Positions 6,998-14,820 of a stretch of 15,473 nt of DNA are shown in pieces. The notes beneath the pieces were generated by a model. That model was given only the letters and a program-made list of their open reading frames with translations, did not search any database and was not told the origin of the DNA. This DNA comes from Candidatus Portnoybacteria bacterium CG10_big_fil_rev_8_21_14_0_10_36_7 (lineage in GTDB: Bacteria > Patescibacteriota > Minisyncoccia > Portnoybacterales > PFDW01): positions 1 through 15,473 of the forward strand of contig PFDW01000006.1 in NCBI GenBank assembly GCA_002793835.1, read 5' to 3'. The position numbers and the translations under genes are program-made. The stretch's first letter is position 1. The number at the start of each line of letters is the position of its first letter.

Positions 6998-7671
6998 GTT
7001 TTTATATCATCAATAATTTTTCCATCTTTCATTTGAATATTTCGTTTAGCATAGGCTGCGATATCAGGCTCATGAGTTACTATAATAATGGTTTGTCCTT
7101 TTTTGTTTAAATCAGTAAATATATCCATTGTTTGCATGCTGTTTTTTGTGTCCAAATTTCCCGTTGGTTCGTCTGCCAATATTAAACTTGGGGAATTAAC
7201 CAATGCCCTAGCAATTGCAGCTCGTTGTTGCTCTCCTCCAGATAATTGATTGGTTAGGTGATTTTTACGATGTGTAATACCCACTGCTTCTATAGCTAAG
7301 CCAGCAAGATAGTCGATGTCCCCTTGCTTTATATCCGGATTGTATTGTAGTGGAAGTCGAACGTTATCGAAAATACTTGTTTTTTTAAGCAAGTTAAAAG
7401 CTTGAAAAATAAATCCGACTTTTTGGTTTCTTAGAAGTGCTAATTGTTCGTCATTGTATTTTGAGGTATCGCGATCGTCTAGATAAAATTTCCCTTTGGT
7501 GGGCCTATCCAGAAGACCGAGTATATGCATCATTGTTGATTTACCAGATCCAGATGGACCAGTGATTGCTACAAATTCACCATCATCAATTTTAAAATTA
7601 ATACCGTTTAGAGCAACGGTATTAATGTCTTCGTCTTGATATTCTTTTATAATATTTTCAATTTTTATCAT
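6994..7671 (-). CDS. MacB/LolD-type ABC transporter ATP-binding protein
   Basis: 225 aa with all catalytic motifs: Walker A 'GPSGSGKST' (38-46), Q-loop Q90 in 'GFIFQAFNLL', signature 'LSGGEQQR' (143-150), Walker B 'LILADEPTGNLD' (163-174) and switch His H200 in 'IIIVTHEPD'. 'FIFQAFNLL' and 'DEPTGNLD' are hallmarks of the LolD/MacB/FtsE subfamily. It powers the permease encoded directly after it through an ATGA overlap. The gene starts 3 nt after the membrane fusion protein ends, giving the usual order fusion protein, ATPase, permease. Confidence 0.95.
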   Translation of the reverse strand: MIKIENIIKEYQDEDINTVALNGINFKIDDGEFVAITGPSGSGKSTMMHILGLLDRPTKGKFYLDDRDTSKYNDEQLALLRNQKVGFIFQAFNLLKKTSIFDNVRLPLQYNPDIKQGDIDYLAGLAIEAVGITHRKNHLTNQLSGGEQQRAAIARALVNSPSLILADEPTGNLDTKNSMQTMDIFTDLNKKGQTIIIVTHEPDIAAYAKRNIQMKDGKIIDDIKT

Positions 7672-7674
7672 TGA

Positions 7675-9338
7675 TCATTTAGTTTCGGCCGTAATTACGA
7701 CGTCACCTTCATTGATACCAGATAAAATTTCGATATTTCCATCCGTGCTTCTAAGACCAGTTTCGATTTGAATTTCACTAACAGTAGAACCTTTTAAGAT
7801 TTTGGCAATTTTTTCTCCTTCAATCTTTTCTATTACTGCTCTTTGAGGTATGGCGATAACATTTTCCTTTTGTTTTGAAATGATATTTATATTAGCTGTC
7901 AGTCCAGATCGTAATTTATCGTCTTGTTCATCGAGGGTTATAGTGACTTTGTAATATACAACGCCCTCGATTGAAATCTCTGCAGGATCAATAGATGCAA
8001 TCACATCCATTTTTATTGGATCTTCTGAAAACGCATCATATGTTATTTCAACGGGATTAAGAATGCTAATTTTACCGATATCAGTTTCTGGGATATCTGC
8101 TTCAATATCAAAATTCTGTGTGTTAATTACAGAAATGGCATTACTATTTGCGCCGGTTATTTCACCTATTTTAATATCGATTTGGCTCACTTTACCGTTT
8201 ATCGGTGATCGAAGTATCGCCTGCGATAATTGCTCGCTTGCTGCGCTTACGGATGCTTGGGCTTGTTTCACTTGGCCTTCATATAGGTCAATATCAATTT
8301 GGCGTGGAGTGGCTTGCTTTAATTCAAGATTTTTTGAGCTGTTGCTACTTGCGAAGCCCAATAAGTTTTGGTCGTTTCATAATTATTCTGCGCAGTATTG
8401 ATATTCTTAGAATTTGTTGTTTTTTGAGATGCTATGGACTGCCTGGTATTTGTAATGTTTGTCTTAGAAGTATTAGCATTTGAGTGTGCTATAGCAATAC
8501 TTGTTTTATAAGCATCAAGTGTTGTTAAAGTAAGTGCAAATGTGACCGTTGAATTATACAGTACTTCATTGGTAGCAGAAAGAGCGATATTAGCATCGTT
8601 AATGGCGGTTAATAATTTGTCCAACGCATTATAAATATCTGCATTAGATTGTGTCATTAAAGCGATATTGATGTACGACTTAGCAACTAAATAAGAACTG
8701 TTCGCATTGCTTCTGTTGTCTTTAGCGGTATTTAAGGCACCAGTGTCGAGGTAGGAATTTACATTAACATCGTCCAATACTGTTTTGGCCGAATTTATTG
8801 AGTTTTGAATAATTGTCTGATTGGTTGCCAAGTCATTTATTGCATCTTTGTATGCAGATTGTATATCTTCTGAGGCCTTAGTTATTACATCTGCTAAATT
8901 TTGTTCTGTTGTTGTTATTTCTTTTTCGGAGTTGTTTATTGCGTTATTTAATGTAGTTTTGGTAACATTAATTTCTTCAAAAATCGCACCGGCTTTAAGT
9001 TGCGCTAGTTTTGCTTGGGCTATCTGTATGTTTGCTTGGGCTTCCGATAATCTAATAAAAAACTCACTCGTTTCAAGTTTTGCAAGTTCGTCCCCTGTTT
9101 TTACCTCTTTGCCAACTACAGCCGATATATTGGCCACTCTGCCAGTAATTTTAAATGCTAAGCCTAGGTTTTGTGCTGCTTGGACATTACCAGTTGCCGT
9201 TATGTTTTCAACAATCTTGGTTCTTTCAGCGGTAGCTGTTTGATAGAGGTTAGCAGATTTCCTAGTTGCTACAAAAATACCGATAATAATAATTACGATT
9301 ATTACCCCAATGATTATATTTTTTTTAGTAAATTTCAT
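7675..9338 (-). CDS. MacA/HlyD-like membrane fusion protein, frameshifted at A6
   Basis: The start is the ATG at 9338, one base after the DUF5654 stop (TAATATG). An in-frame TTG at 9347 is a poorer choice because it lies inside the previous gene. The first frame has a membrane helix (about residues 6-24), the lipoyl-like half 'GRVANISAVVGKEVKTGDEL' and a very long Asn/Thr/Ala-rich helical hairpin to 'YWASQVATAQK', then stops at 8319. The second frame resumes at once with 'NLELKQATPRQIDIDLYEG', then 'ILRSPINGKVSQIDIKIGE' (second lipoyl half) and beta-barrel and membrane-proximal domains ending 'GINEGDVVITAETK'. Adding one A to the A6 run (8335-8330) gives 'AQKNLELKQ' and one protein of about 554 aa. 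Each half alone would lack an assembled lipoyl domain. It is the adaptor for the ABC exporter encoded next. Confidence 0.9.
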
Positions 9339-9339
9339 A

Positions 9340-9579
9340 TTATTCAATATCAGATTTATATTTAGATATTTTTATTGAGAGAATTACGACCACGAAAGTT
9401 ATTATTATCGCATAAATAAATTTTGCTGTAATTGACCCACGGGATGATCCGAATACTAGATCCAGGAATGATTTTATAGCTTCATTCCATGCTAAAGCTG
9501 CAACAAGTCCAAAACCAGCTAATATATAATTTATAGATGTTTTTCGAAATTCAGAGGTTAATTTTTTTTTGTTTTCCAT
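9340..9579 (-). CDS. DUF5654 family small membrane protein
   Basis: 79 aa. A basic N-terminus precedes 'ILAGFGLVAALAWNEAIKSFLD', then 'FIYAIIITFVVVILSIKISKY': two membrane helices. The 'GLVAALAWNEAI' motif with a second helix beginning 'AKFIYAI' is the DUF5654 pattern, common in CPR bacteria and some archaea; function unknown. First gene of the exporter/redox operon, with an extended -10 box 6 nt before its ATG and a terminator just upstream. Confidence 0.8.
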   Translation of the reverse strand: MENKKKLTSEFRKTSINYILAGFGLVAALAWNEAIKSFLDLVFGSSRGSITAKFIYAIIITFVVVILSIKISKYKSDIE

Positions 9580-9585
9580 TCTATC

Positions 9586-9594
9586 TTTATAACA
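9586..9594 (-). promoter_or_regulatory. Extended -10 promoter of the exporter/redox operon
   Basis: Minus strand TGT followed by TATAAA (9591-9586), 6 nt before the ATG at 9579. No good -35 is visible; that region overlaps the arm of the terminator at 9603-9641. The same TGTGTTATAA string occurs before the HydB-like gene. The expected transcript would start at or next to the start codon. Confidence 0.5.
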
Positions 9595-9602
9595 CAGCTC
9601 GC

Positions 9603-9641
9603 AAATAAATAAAGCCTTCGTATGGTAGGCTCTATTTATTT
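9603..9641. terminator. Hairpin terminator between the two operons
   Basis: Arms 9603-9617 and 9627-9641 pair over 15 positions with one A-C mismatch, with a GC-containing top (AGCCT/AGGCT) and a 9-nt loop. On the minus strand the lower arm reads TTTATTTATTT and acts as the U-tract; on the plus strand the stem runs into a T7 run. It begins 7 nt after the stop of the 84-aa gene and so closes the ATPase/mtnP operon. Confidence 0.75.
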
Positions 9642-9647
9642 ATTTTT

Positions 9648-9902
9648 TTAGTACTTTTCAATATTTGTATCAATTTCTTTTAATTCTTGATCAATGTTAG
9701 CAGTATCAATTATTTCTAGCTGTGAGTTGATGTTATTGATAGTATCGCCATCATTGGTGTAGGCACCATCAATTGATTCTGTTTGGTCATCAATATTTTT
9801 TATCTCACACGGAGTAGTTTTGTTAATAAGCCATATTGATGTTATAGCTGTTATTCCAATTACGATTACAATTATTACGGTTATAATAAATTCTTTACTC
9901 AT
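9648..9902 (-). CDS. Small single-helix membrane protein with acidic tail, 84 aa
   Basis: Not recognised. Residues 5-27 form one Ile/Val-rich membrane helix. The remaining 55 residues are very acidic, rich in Asp, Asn, Ile and Thr ('DDQTESIDGAYTNDGDTINN', 'DTANIDQELKEIDTNIEKY'), with one Cys (near residue 32) just after the helix. The tail probably lies outside the membrane. It starts 8 nt after the coiled-coil gene and is the last gene before the terminator. No function can be assigned; Asp/Glu-Ile spacing in the tail suggests a short amphipathic or coiled segment. Confidence 0.65.
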   Translation of the reverse strand: MSKEFIITVIIVIVIGITAITSIWLINKTTPCEIKNIDDQTESIDGAYTNDGDTINNINSQLEIIDTANIDQELKEIDTNIEKY

Positions 9903-9910
9903 ATTTTTTA

Positions 9911-10795
9911 TTAATTTATGTTTGATTCTAAATCGACCTCCAATTCATCAATTCGCGGAATTTTAGCTAATATAACAGCTACATTTTTTACTGATTCATG
10001 AGCATCCTTCACAATCGCTTGTGTAGCTTTCAGATCATCGTGCAACAATTTACGAGAATCCTTTACATCGATTTTAATGTTTTCTTCTGTGCTTACTAAA
10101 ATTGTATAAACTTTATTTGTTTGCTCAGTTATTGCTAATCGACTTGATTCAATTAATTGCCTTGCATTTTCGATTGCTATTCGGATGGCTGTTACATCTT
10201 GATCGTGAGTTTCTGCCTTATCTGTTCGGCTAACAACACGATCTAATACCTCTTCAATTTTATTTGTTGTATTTGTAAAATGCGCCACTAATCTCGCGTT
10301 TAAATTATTTAATTGTTCAGCAATATTTTCGGTTAACTTTTTCTTGCGCGCATCTCTGAAATTTTCTAATTTTGCTTTAAGTTCTTCTCTCTTGAGCTCT
10401 ATTTTCTCTTTAGCTTCTTGCCTAGCTTGTTCAAGTTTATTTTTGAATTTTTTCCGCTCAATTTCGATCTTTTGCTTAGCTTCTTCTCTCTTTTCTTCGT
10501 AGTTTTTTTTATCTTGCAGTGTTAATGCTTTTAACTCACTTTTAGCCTCTTCTTTAATAAGTTCCGTTGTTTTCTCTTTTTCATTTTTTTGCGATTTAAC
10601 TTCGTCTTTCAATTCTGAGCGAACTTCTTTTATGGTCTCTAGCGCTTGCTGCTTGATAATTCTTGGCTTTTTAATGGCCGAGCCTTCTAAAATCGATGTG
10701 TCTGATTCTGCTGAAATATTGTTAGGCATTAAAATGCCGGCTCCGAGTACGAACCAAGAGCCAATTATTATAATACTAAATATAAATTTATTCAT
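9911..10795 (-). CDS. Exported coiled-coil protein, 294 aa
   Basis: The N-terminus is a signal peptide or anchor: 'MNKFIFSIIIIGSWFVLGAG' then 'NNISAESDTS', with a plausible cleavage after ISA. Residues about 40-165 are a continuous highly charged helix (repeating Glu/Lys/Arg, e.g. 'REEAKQKIEIERKKFKNKLE'), predicted coiled coil. Residues about 165-285 are helical but less charged. No catalytic motif and no Cys are seen. It starts 4 nt after the four-cysteine gene ends. Proteins of this layout are frequent in CPR genomes without known role; a structural or cell-surface role is the most that can be inferred. Confidence 0.8.
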   Translation of the reverse strand: MNKFIFSIIIIGSWFVLGAGILMPNNISAESDTSILEGSAIKKPRIIKQQALETIKEVRSELKDEVKSQKNEKEKTTELIKEEAKSELKALTLQDKKNYEEKREEAKQKIEIERKKFKNKLEQARQEAKEKIELKREELKAKLENFRDARKKKLTENIAEQLNNLNARLVAHFTNTTNKIEEVLDRVVSRTDKAETHDQDVTAIRIAIENARQLIESSRLAITEQTNKVYTILVSTEENIKIDVKDSRKLLHDDLKATQAIVKDAHESVKNVAVILAKIPRIDELEVDLESNIN

Positions 10796-10799
10796 TGTT

Positions 10800-11243
10800 T
10801 TATTTGTTTATTTTGCTTTCAATCACATTGTCAATTTCATCAAGTAGATCACCACACCCAGGGTATTCAATTGTTTTGGAGTTACCGTTAATAGTAAATG
10901 TGTAGGTGGCAGTATAGTCAGGGAGTTTCTCAAAATCATTGCAATTTGCGTCCATAATACCAGTATTAATTACGGTATTAATAATTTCTTTTGTATCCGC
11001 TGTATTAATTTTTCCATCGGCTGACTCAGAATCATTAATAAAATATCCTCCATTTGTTTTAATTATAGCGTTTCCAGAGCATGATGGGGATTTCTCAACT
11101 AGACAATCCCCCCATGAGGCAGACATTGCATAAAATGTTTCATTGCTCTTTTTAATTGGTGGTTGTTTGTAGAGATAATACCCGATTCCAATTAAAAGTA
11201 TTATTCCTAATATGTCTAAAAATATCTTAATTTGTTTATTCAT
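10800..11243 (-). CDS. Membrane-anchored four-cysteine protein, 147 aa
   Basis: One membrane helix at residues 8-25, then a domain predicted to be outside the membrane. 'FYAMSASWGDCLVEKSPSCSGNAIIKTNGGYFIN' (split here around C47 and C55) and 'TATYTFTINGNSKTIEYPGCGD' look like a small beta-sheet domain, reminiscent of DUF6438-type proteins though I am not sure. Cys at 47, 55, 101 and 130: an even number placed in the exported domain, suitable for two disulfides. It follows mtnP by 15 nt. It is a reasonable candidate client of the DsbA/VKOR pair in this window, which is inference. Confidence 0.7.
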   Translation of the reverse strand: MNKQIKIFLDILGIILLIGIGYYLYKQPPIKKSNETFYAMSASWGDCLVEKSPSCSGNAIIKTNGGYFINDSESADGKINTADTKEIINTVINTGIMDANCNDFEKLPDYTATYTFTINGNSKTIEYPGCGDLLDEIDNVIESKINK

Positions 11244-11258
11244 TTTTTTAATTTATAT

Positions 11259-12062
11259 TTATAATATAGCATTTTTTAAAGCACTTTGGCAGTCACAATC
11301 CTTTGAATCAGATATATTTTTTATCATTTCGAAAATAACTTTTTTAATTGTTTTGTTATTGCTATTAAAAACGTTAGTAACCTCATCCATGGTCACGGGC
11401 TTTATCTTTGGATTGTTAATTAGTCCTGCATCATAATCAGTTACTAAGGCAATACCAGTGTAACATATTTCCATCTCGCGCGCTAAAATAACTTCGGGAT
11501 ATTGTGTCATATTAATAACTTCCCAATTTTGCTTTGAGTAATAAATGCTTTCGGCCTTGGTTGAAAATCTGGGCCCTTGTATAACGACCGCCGTTCCTGT
11601 CTTATGATGTGCTATTCTGAGCTTTTTACATGCATCTATAGCAGTTTGCCGCAGATTTGAACAATATGGTTCAGCTCCAGTTATATGAGCAGTTATGGGG
11701 CCATTATAGAATGTATCAGGTCTACAATTTGTACGGTCAACAAATTGATCTAAAATTACAAATTCGCCTGGTTTGATATTTGGTTGTAAGCTTCCCACCG
11801 CGCATGGAGCAATAATTTGTTTCACCCCAATCTTTTTAAATGCCGCAATATTAGCTAGGTATGGAATTTTATGCGGTGGTAAATGGTGTTTTTGTCCGTG
11901 GCGCGCTAAAAAAGCAATCTTTTGCCCAGCGTATTCTCCAATTCTTATTTTGTCTGATGGGCTTCCCCATTTTGTTTTGACATCAACATACTTAGGGTTT
12001 TCCAATAAATCATAAAACCCTGATCCTCCAAAAACACCGATTACACTATTTTTGATTTTCAT
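11259..12062 (-). CDS. mtnP: S-methyl-5'-thioadenosine phosphorylase
   Basis: 267 aa, full length. Splits 5'-methylthioadenosine with phosphate into adenine and methylthioribose-1-phosphate. 'IGVFGGSGFY' (8-17), 'RHGQKHHLPPH' (54-64), 'QGPRFSTKAES' (162-172), 'INMTQYPEVILAREMEI' (183-199) and 'VTDYDAGL' (207-214). The two Asp in TDYD are the purine-base contacts of MTAPs, where PNPs have Asn, so 6-amino-purine substrate is favoured. The C-terminal C256-x-C258 pair matches the CxC seen near the end of many MTAPs. Start overlaps the P-type ATPase stop by ATGA. Adenine made here could be used by Apt, encoded upstream. Confidence 0.93.
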   Translation of the reverse strand: MKIKNSVIGVFGGSGFYDLLENPKYVDVKTKWGSPSDKIRIGEYAGQKIAFLARHGQKHHLPPHKIPYLANIAAFKKIGVKQIIAPCAVGSLQPNIKPGEFVILDQFVDRTNCRPDTFYNGPITAHITGAEPYCSNLRQTAIDACKKLRIAHHKTGTAVVIQGPRFSTKAESIYYSKQNWEVINMTQYPEVILAREMEICYTGIALVTDYDAGLINNPKIKPVTMDEVTNVFNSNNKTIKKVIFEMIKNISDSKDCDCQSALKNAIL

Positions 12063-14725
12063 GTGTGTTTATTGGTTAGTAGTTTTCTCAACTCTTCAAG
12101 AAGTATTATTGTAGCTGATACTGGTAGGATATACAACCAATCCGTTAAATTAAGTGGTACAGTTCGCAAGATATTTTGCATAAATGGAGTGTAGATAGCC
12201 AAGAGCTGTAATAAAACAACAACTATGGTTGCTCCTATTAAGTATAGATTTGAGAAAATACTATGTTCAAAGATAGATTTTGTCTCGTGTATGCAATTCC
12301 ATGCATTGAACCATTGAAAGGTCGCCAGCGTCGTTAGAGAGATAGTCCACGCCTTAGCTATGTCTTGGTTGAAATACCAGCTAAATAGAACCAAGGTTCC
12401 AATGGCCATGGGGATAGACATAGTAATAATTCGTTTAAGCATTAAGGGGTCTATGAGATATCTGCTTGGTTTTCTAAAATGTGAGCTCATTAAACATTTT
12501 TCTTTCGGTTCCATAGCCAGGGCAACATCAAGGAAGCCATCTGTAACAAAATTTAACCAAATTATTTGCGCTGCTAGTATCGGGAGTGGCAGTCTAAGAA
12601 ATAATGCGCCAGTTATAGTGAGTGTTTCACCCAAACTAGTAGAAAATAAATATAAAATAACTTTTTGAATTGTTTTATATATGCTCCTTCCTTCTTCAAC
12701 GGCTGAAATAATGGTTTGAAAATTATCGTCCAGTAAAATAATATCTGATGCTTCTTTAGCAACTTCAGTCCCTATCTTGCCCATCGCAACACCTAAATCA
12801 GCAGCTACAAGTGATGGAGCGTCATTTACACCGTCACCAGTCATTGCTATCGTCACCCCTTTTTTCTTATATGCGTTTATAATTCGAAGCTTATGATCTG
12901 GGTTTACTCTTGCAAAGACCTTGATGGAGCCGAGTATATTAATTAATTCAGTTTCTGATAATAAATCCAAGTCTTCCCCTGTCATGCTCAAATCGTCATC
13001 ATCTATAATGCCTAGTTCTCTTGCCACCGCAATCGCTGTGTTTCTATGATCGCCTGTGATCATGATAACCTCAATACCTGCAGTATGAGCCATCTTTATC
13101 GATTCTTTGGCTTCGGGGCGTAGAGCGTCGGCCATAACAAAAAAACCACCAAAAGTTAGATTAATAACTTGAGTGGCATCGATTGAATTATCAGATATAT
13201 TTTTGTGAGCAAATGCTACTACTCGGAAGCCCTGGTTAGTTAGCCTAGAAAGATCTTCTCTAAATTTCTGCTTAACTTTTTCAGACAGATGAGTGTGCTT
13301 ATCTTCAAAATTATAATAAGCAGAGTTTTCAATAATATATTCTGGGACGCCAATGGTAGTCAATAAATTCTCATTTTTCGATTTATGAAGTAATACGTGT
13401 TGACTTGTGATGAAGTCAAAAGGTATCTCATCAAGTACAGGTGTTTCTTCTTCAAGCTGTCGTTTGTGAAATCCGATTTTTTGAGCTAACACTAAAATAG
13501 CCGCTTCGGTCGGATTCCCGCCGATTGTCCATTTGTTTTCCTGCTCTGAGAAAACTAATCTAGCATTTGCACCAAGTGCGGCTATTTTACCGGCCAAGAG
13601 TAATTCTGGATAGTTAAGTGGTTCAATGATATTATCATTTAGTTTCACTTGTCCGATTGGTTCATATCCATTACCGCTAACATCAAAAATTTTTCCATTA
13701 ATGTAAACTTTTTGTATCATCATCTCGTTGCGGCTAAGTGTGCCAGTCTTATCAACAGCAATTACTTTAATCTGACCTAAGGCTTCTACTGCTTGCAATT
13801 TCTTAACTAAAGCGTTGCGTTTACTCATCCGCCATACGCCAGTAGTTAATACTAATGTCAGGACAATTGGCAGGCCCTCCGGGATGATAGACACTGCTAA
13901 CGAAACTGCAACAGCAAACATTTCAATTATTGGCAGATCCAAGTTTATGCCTATGGCAATAATAATCAAAGAGATAAATAATACAACATAGATAATCATT
14001 TGAGACAGTTTTCTGATGCTGGCTTTGAGTGGTATTTCGGTGTCAATCGTAGCAATATCTTTAGCAATTTTTCCGACTTGTGTTTCAGTCCCCGTGGCAA
14101 ATATTACAGCCTTCCCATTCCCAGACACGGCTAAAGTCCCATTAAATATAATATTTTTTGGAAATAATGAATTATCATTGGCATCGTCTGTCGCGTGAGC
14201 CTTATTAGCTGGCATAGATTCTCCACTTAAAGATGACTCATCTACTTGAAGATTTTTGGCTTCAATTAATCTGGCATCCGCTGGAATTTTATCTCCTGCT
14301 TGAATAATCAAAATATCTCCTGGCACTATTTCATTAGCACTAATATTAATTTCGGTGCCATCACGCAAAACAGTTGCTGAAGTGTTAGTTAATTTTTTAA
14401 GTGCAACGAGCGTATTTTGGGCTCGTCCCTCTTGGATCGAGCCAATTATGGCATTAAATAGAAGCACTGCAGCAATGATGATACCATCCACAGATTCTCC
14501 AAGAGCTAATAGTATTAAAGCAGCCCCGAATAAAATGTATATTAGCGGACTTTGAAATTGGCGTAAAAAAATAATGACTGAATTTTCAGCCTTTGCTTCT
14601 TGTAGTTTATTTTTCCCGTAAACTCTAAGTCTACGATTTGCTTCCTGGGTATTTAGGCCAGTTTCATCGGATTGCAAATTATCTAAAACAACTGCTATGT
14701 CAATTTTGTGCCATAATTTATCCAT
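12059..14725 (-). CDS. P2-type (SERCA-like) cation-transporting ATPase
   Basis: 888 aa, full length. Actuator motif 'VDESSLSGES' (161-170), M4 'SIIPEGLPIVL' (E283), phosphorylation site D325 in 'DKTGTLSRNE', 'MITGDHRNTA' (555-564) and 'MTGDGVNDAPS' (628-638). M5 'STSLGE' (695-700) and M6 'WLNFVTDG' (723-730). Aligned by eye with SERCA, E309, E771, N796, T799 and D800 are kept (E283, E700, N725, T728, D729) but N768 is Ser (S697). This suggests Ca2+ or a related divalent cation, but Na+/K+ cannot be excluded. Odd: the nucleotide domain lacks the usual KGAPE and RK motifs (see findings). A promoter lies 8 nt upstream and mtnP overlaps the end. Confidence 0.92.
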   Translation of the reverse strand: MDKLWHKIDIAVVLDNLQSDETGLNTQEANRRLRVYGKNKLQEAKAENSVIIFLRQFQSPLIYILFGAALILLALGESVDGIIIAAVLLFNAIIGSIQEGRAQNTLVALKKLTNTSATVLRDGTEINISANEIVPGDILIIQAGDKIPADARLIEAKNLQVDESSLSGESMPANKAHATDDANDNSLFPKNIIFNGTLAVSGNGKAVIFATGTETQVGKIAKDIATIDTEIPLKASIRKLSQMIIYVVLFISLIIIAIGINLDLPIIEMFAVAVSLAVSIIPEGLPIVLTLVLTTGVWRMSKRNALVKKLQAVEALGQIKVIAVDKTGTLSRNEMMIQKVYINGKIFDVSGNGYEPIGQVKLNDNIIEPLNYPELLLAGKIAALGANARLVFSEQENKWTIGGNPTEAAILVLAQKIGFHKRQLEEETPVLDEIPFDFITSQHVLLHKSKNENLLTTIGVPEYIIENSAYYNFEDKHTHLSEKVKQKFREDLSRLTNQGFRVVAFAHKNISDNSIDATQVINLTFGGFFVMADALRPEAKESIKMAHTAGIEVIMITGDHRNTAIAVARELGIIDDDDLSMTGEDLDLLSETELINILGSIKVFARVNPDHKLRIINAYKKKGVTIAMTGDGVNDAPSLVAADLGVAMGKIGTEVAKEASDIILLDDNFQTIISAVEEGRSIYKTIQKVILYLFSTSLGETLTITGALFLRLPLPILAAQIIWLNFVTDGFLDVALAMEPKEKCLMSSHFRKPSRYLIDPLMLKRIITMSIPMAIGTLVLFSWYFNQDIAKAWTISLTTLATFQWFNAWNCIHETKSIFEHSIFSNLYLIGATIVVVLLQLLAIYTPFMQNILRTVPLNLTDWLYILPVSATIILLEELRKLLTNKHT

Positions 14726-14733
14726 TTGAATCT

Positions 14734-14762
14734 ATTTTACTATTTTTTTGTTGGCTCCGCAA
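14734..14762 (-). promoter_or_regulatory. Promoter of the P-type ATPase operon
   Basis: Minus strand TTGCGG (14762-14757), 17-nt spacer, TAAAAT (14739-14734), then 8 nt to the ATG at 14725. No Shine-Dalgarno is visible, so a leaderless transcript is possible. A TTGACC further upstream (about 14787-14792) has no good -10 at the right distance. Confidence 0.5.
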
Positions 14763-14820
14763 TCAGTAATAAAGATTATTCGTGGTCAAGCAACTTATTT
14801 TAGAAGCCATGTTGTATGAT

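Noticed and set aside
9339..9347. TTG at 9347 as the start of the membrane fusion protein
   Set aside because: It lies inside the end of the DUF5654 gene and is not an ATG; the ATG at 9338, one base after that stop, is the natural coupled start.
8063..9365. Several plus-strand frames opposite the membrane fusion protein
   Set aside because: They mirror the repetitive Asn/Thr/Ala coding of the sense gene and lack recognisable motifs or start signals.
12360..12668. Plus-strand frame of 102 codons opposite the P-type ATPase C-terminus
   Set aside because: The minus strand encodes recognisable membrane helices M5-M10 here; the plus frame is a shadow.
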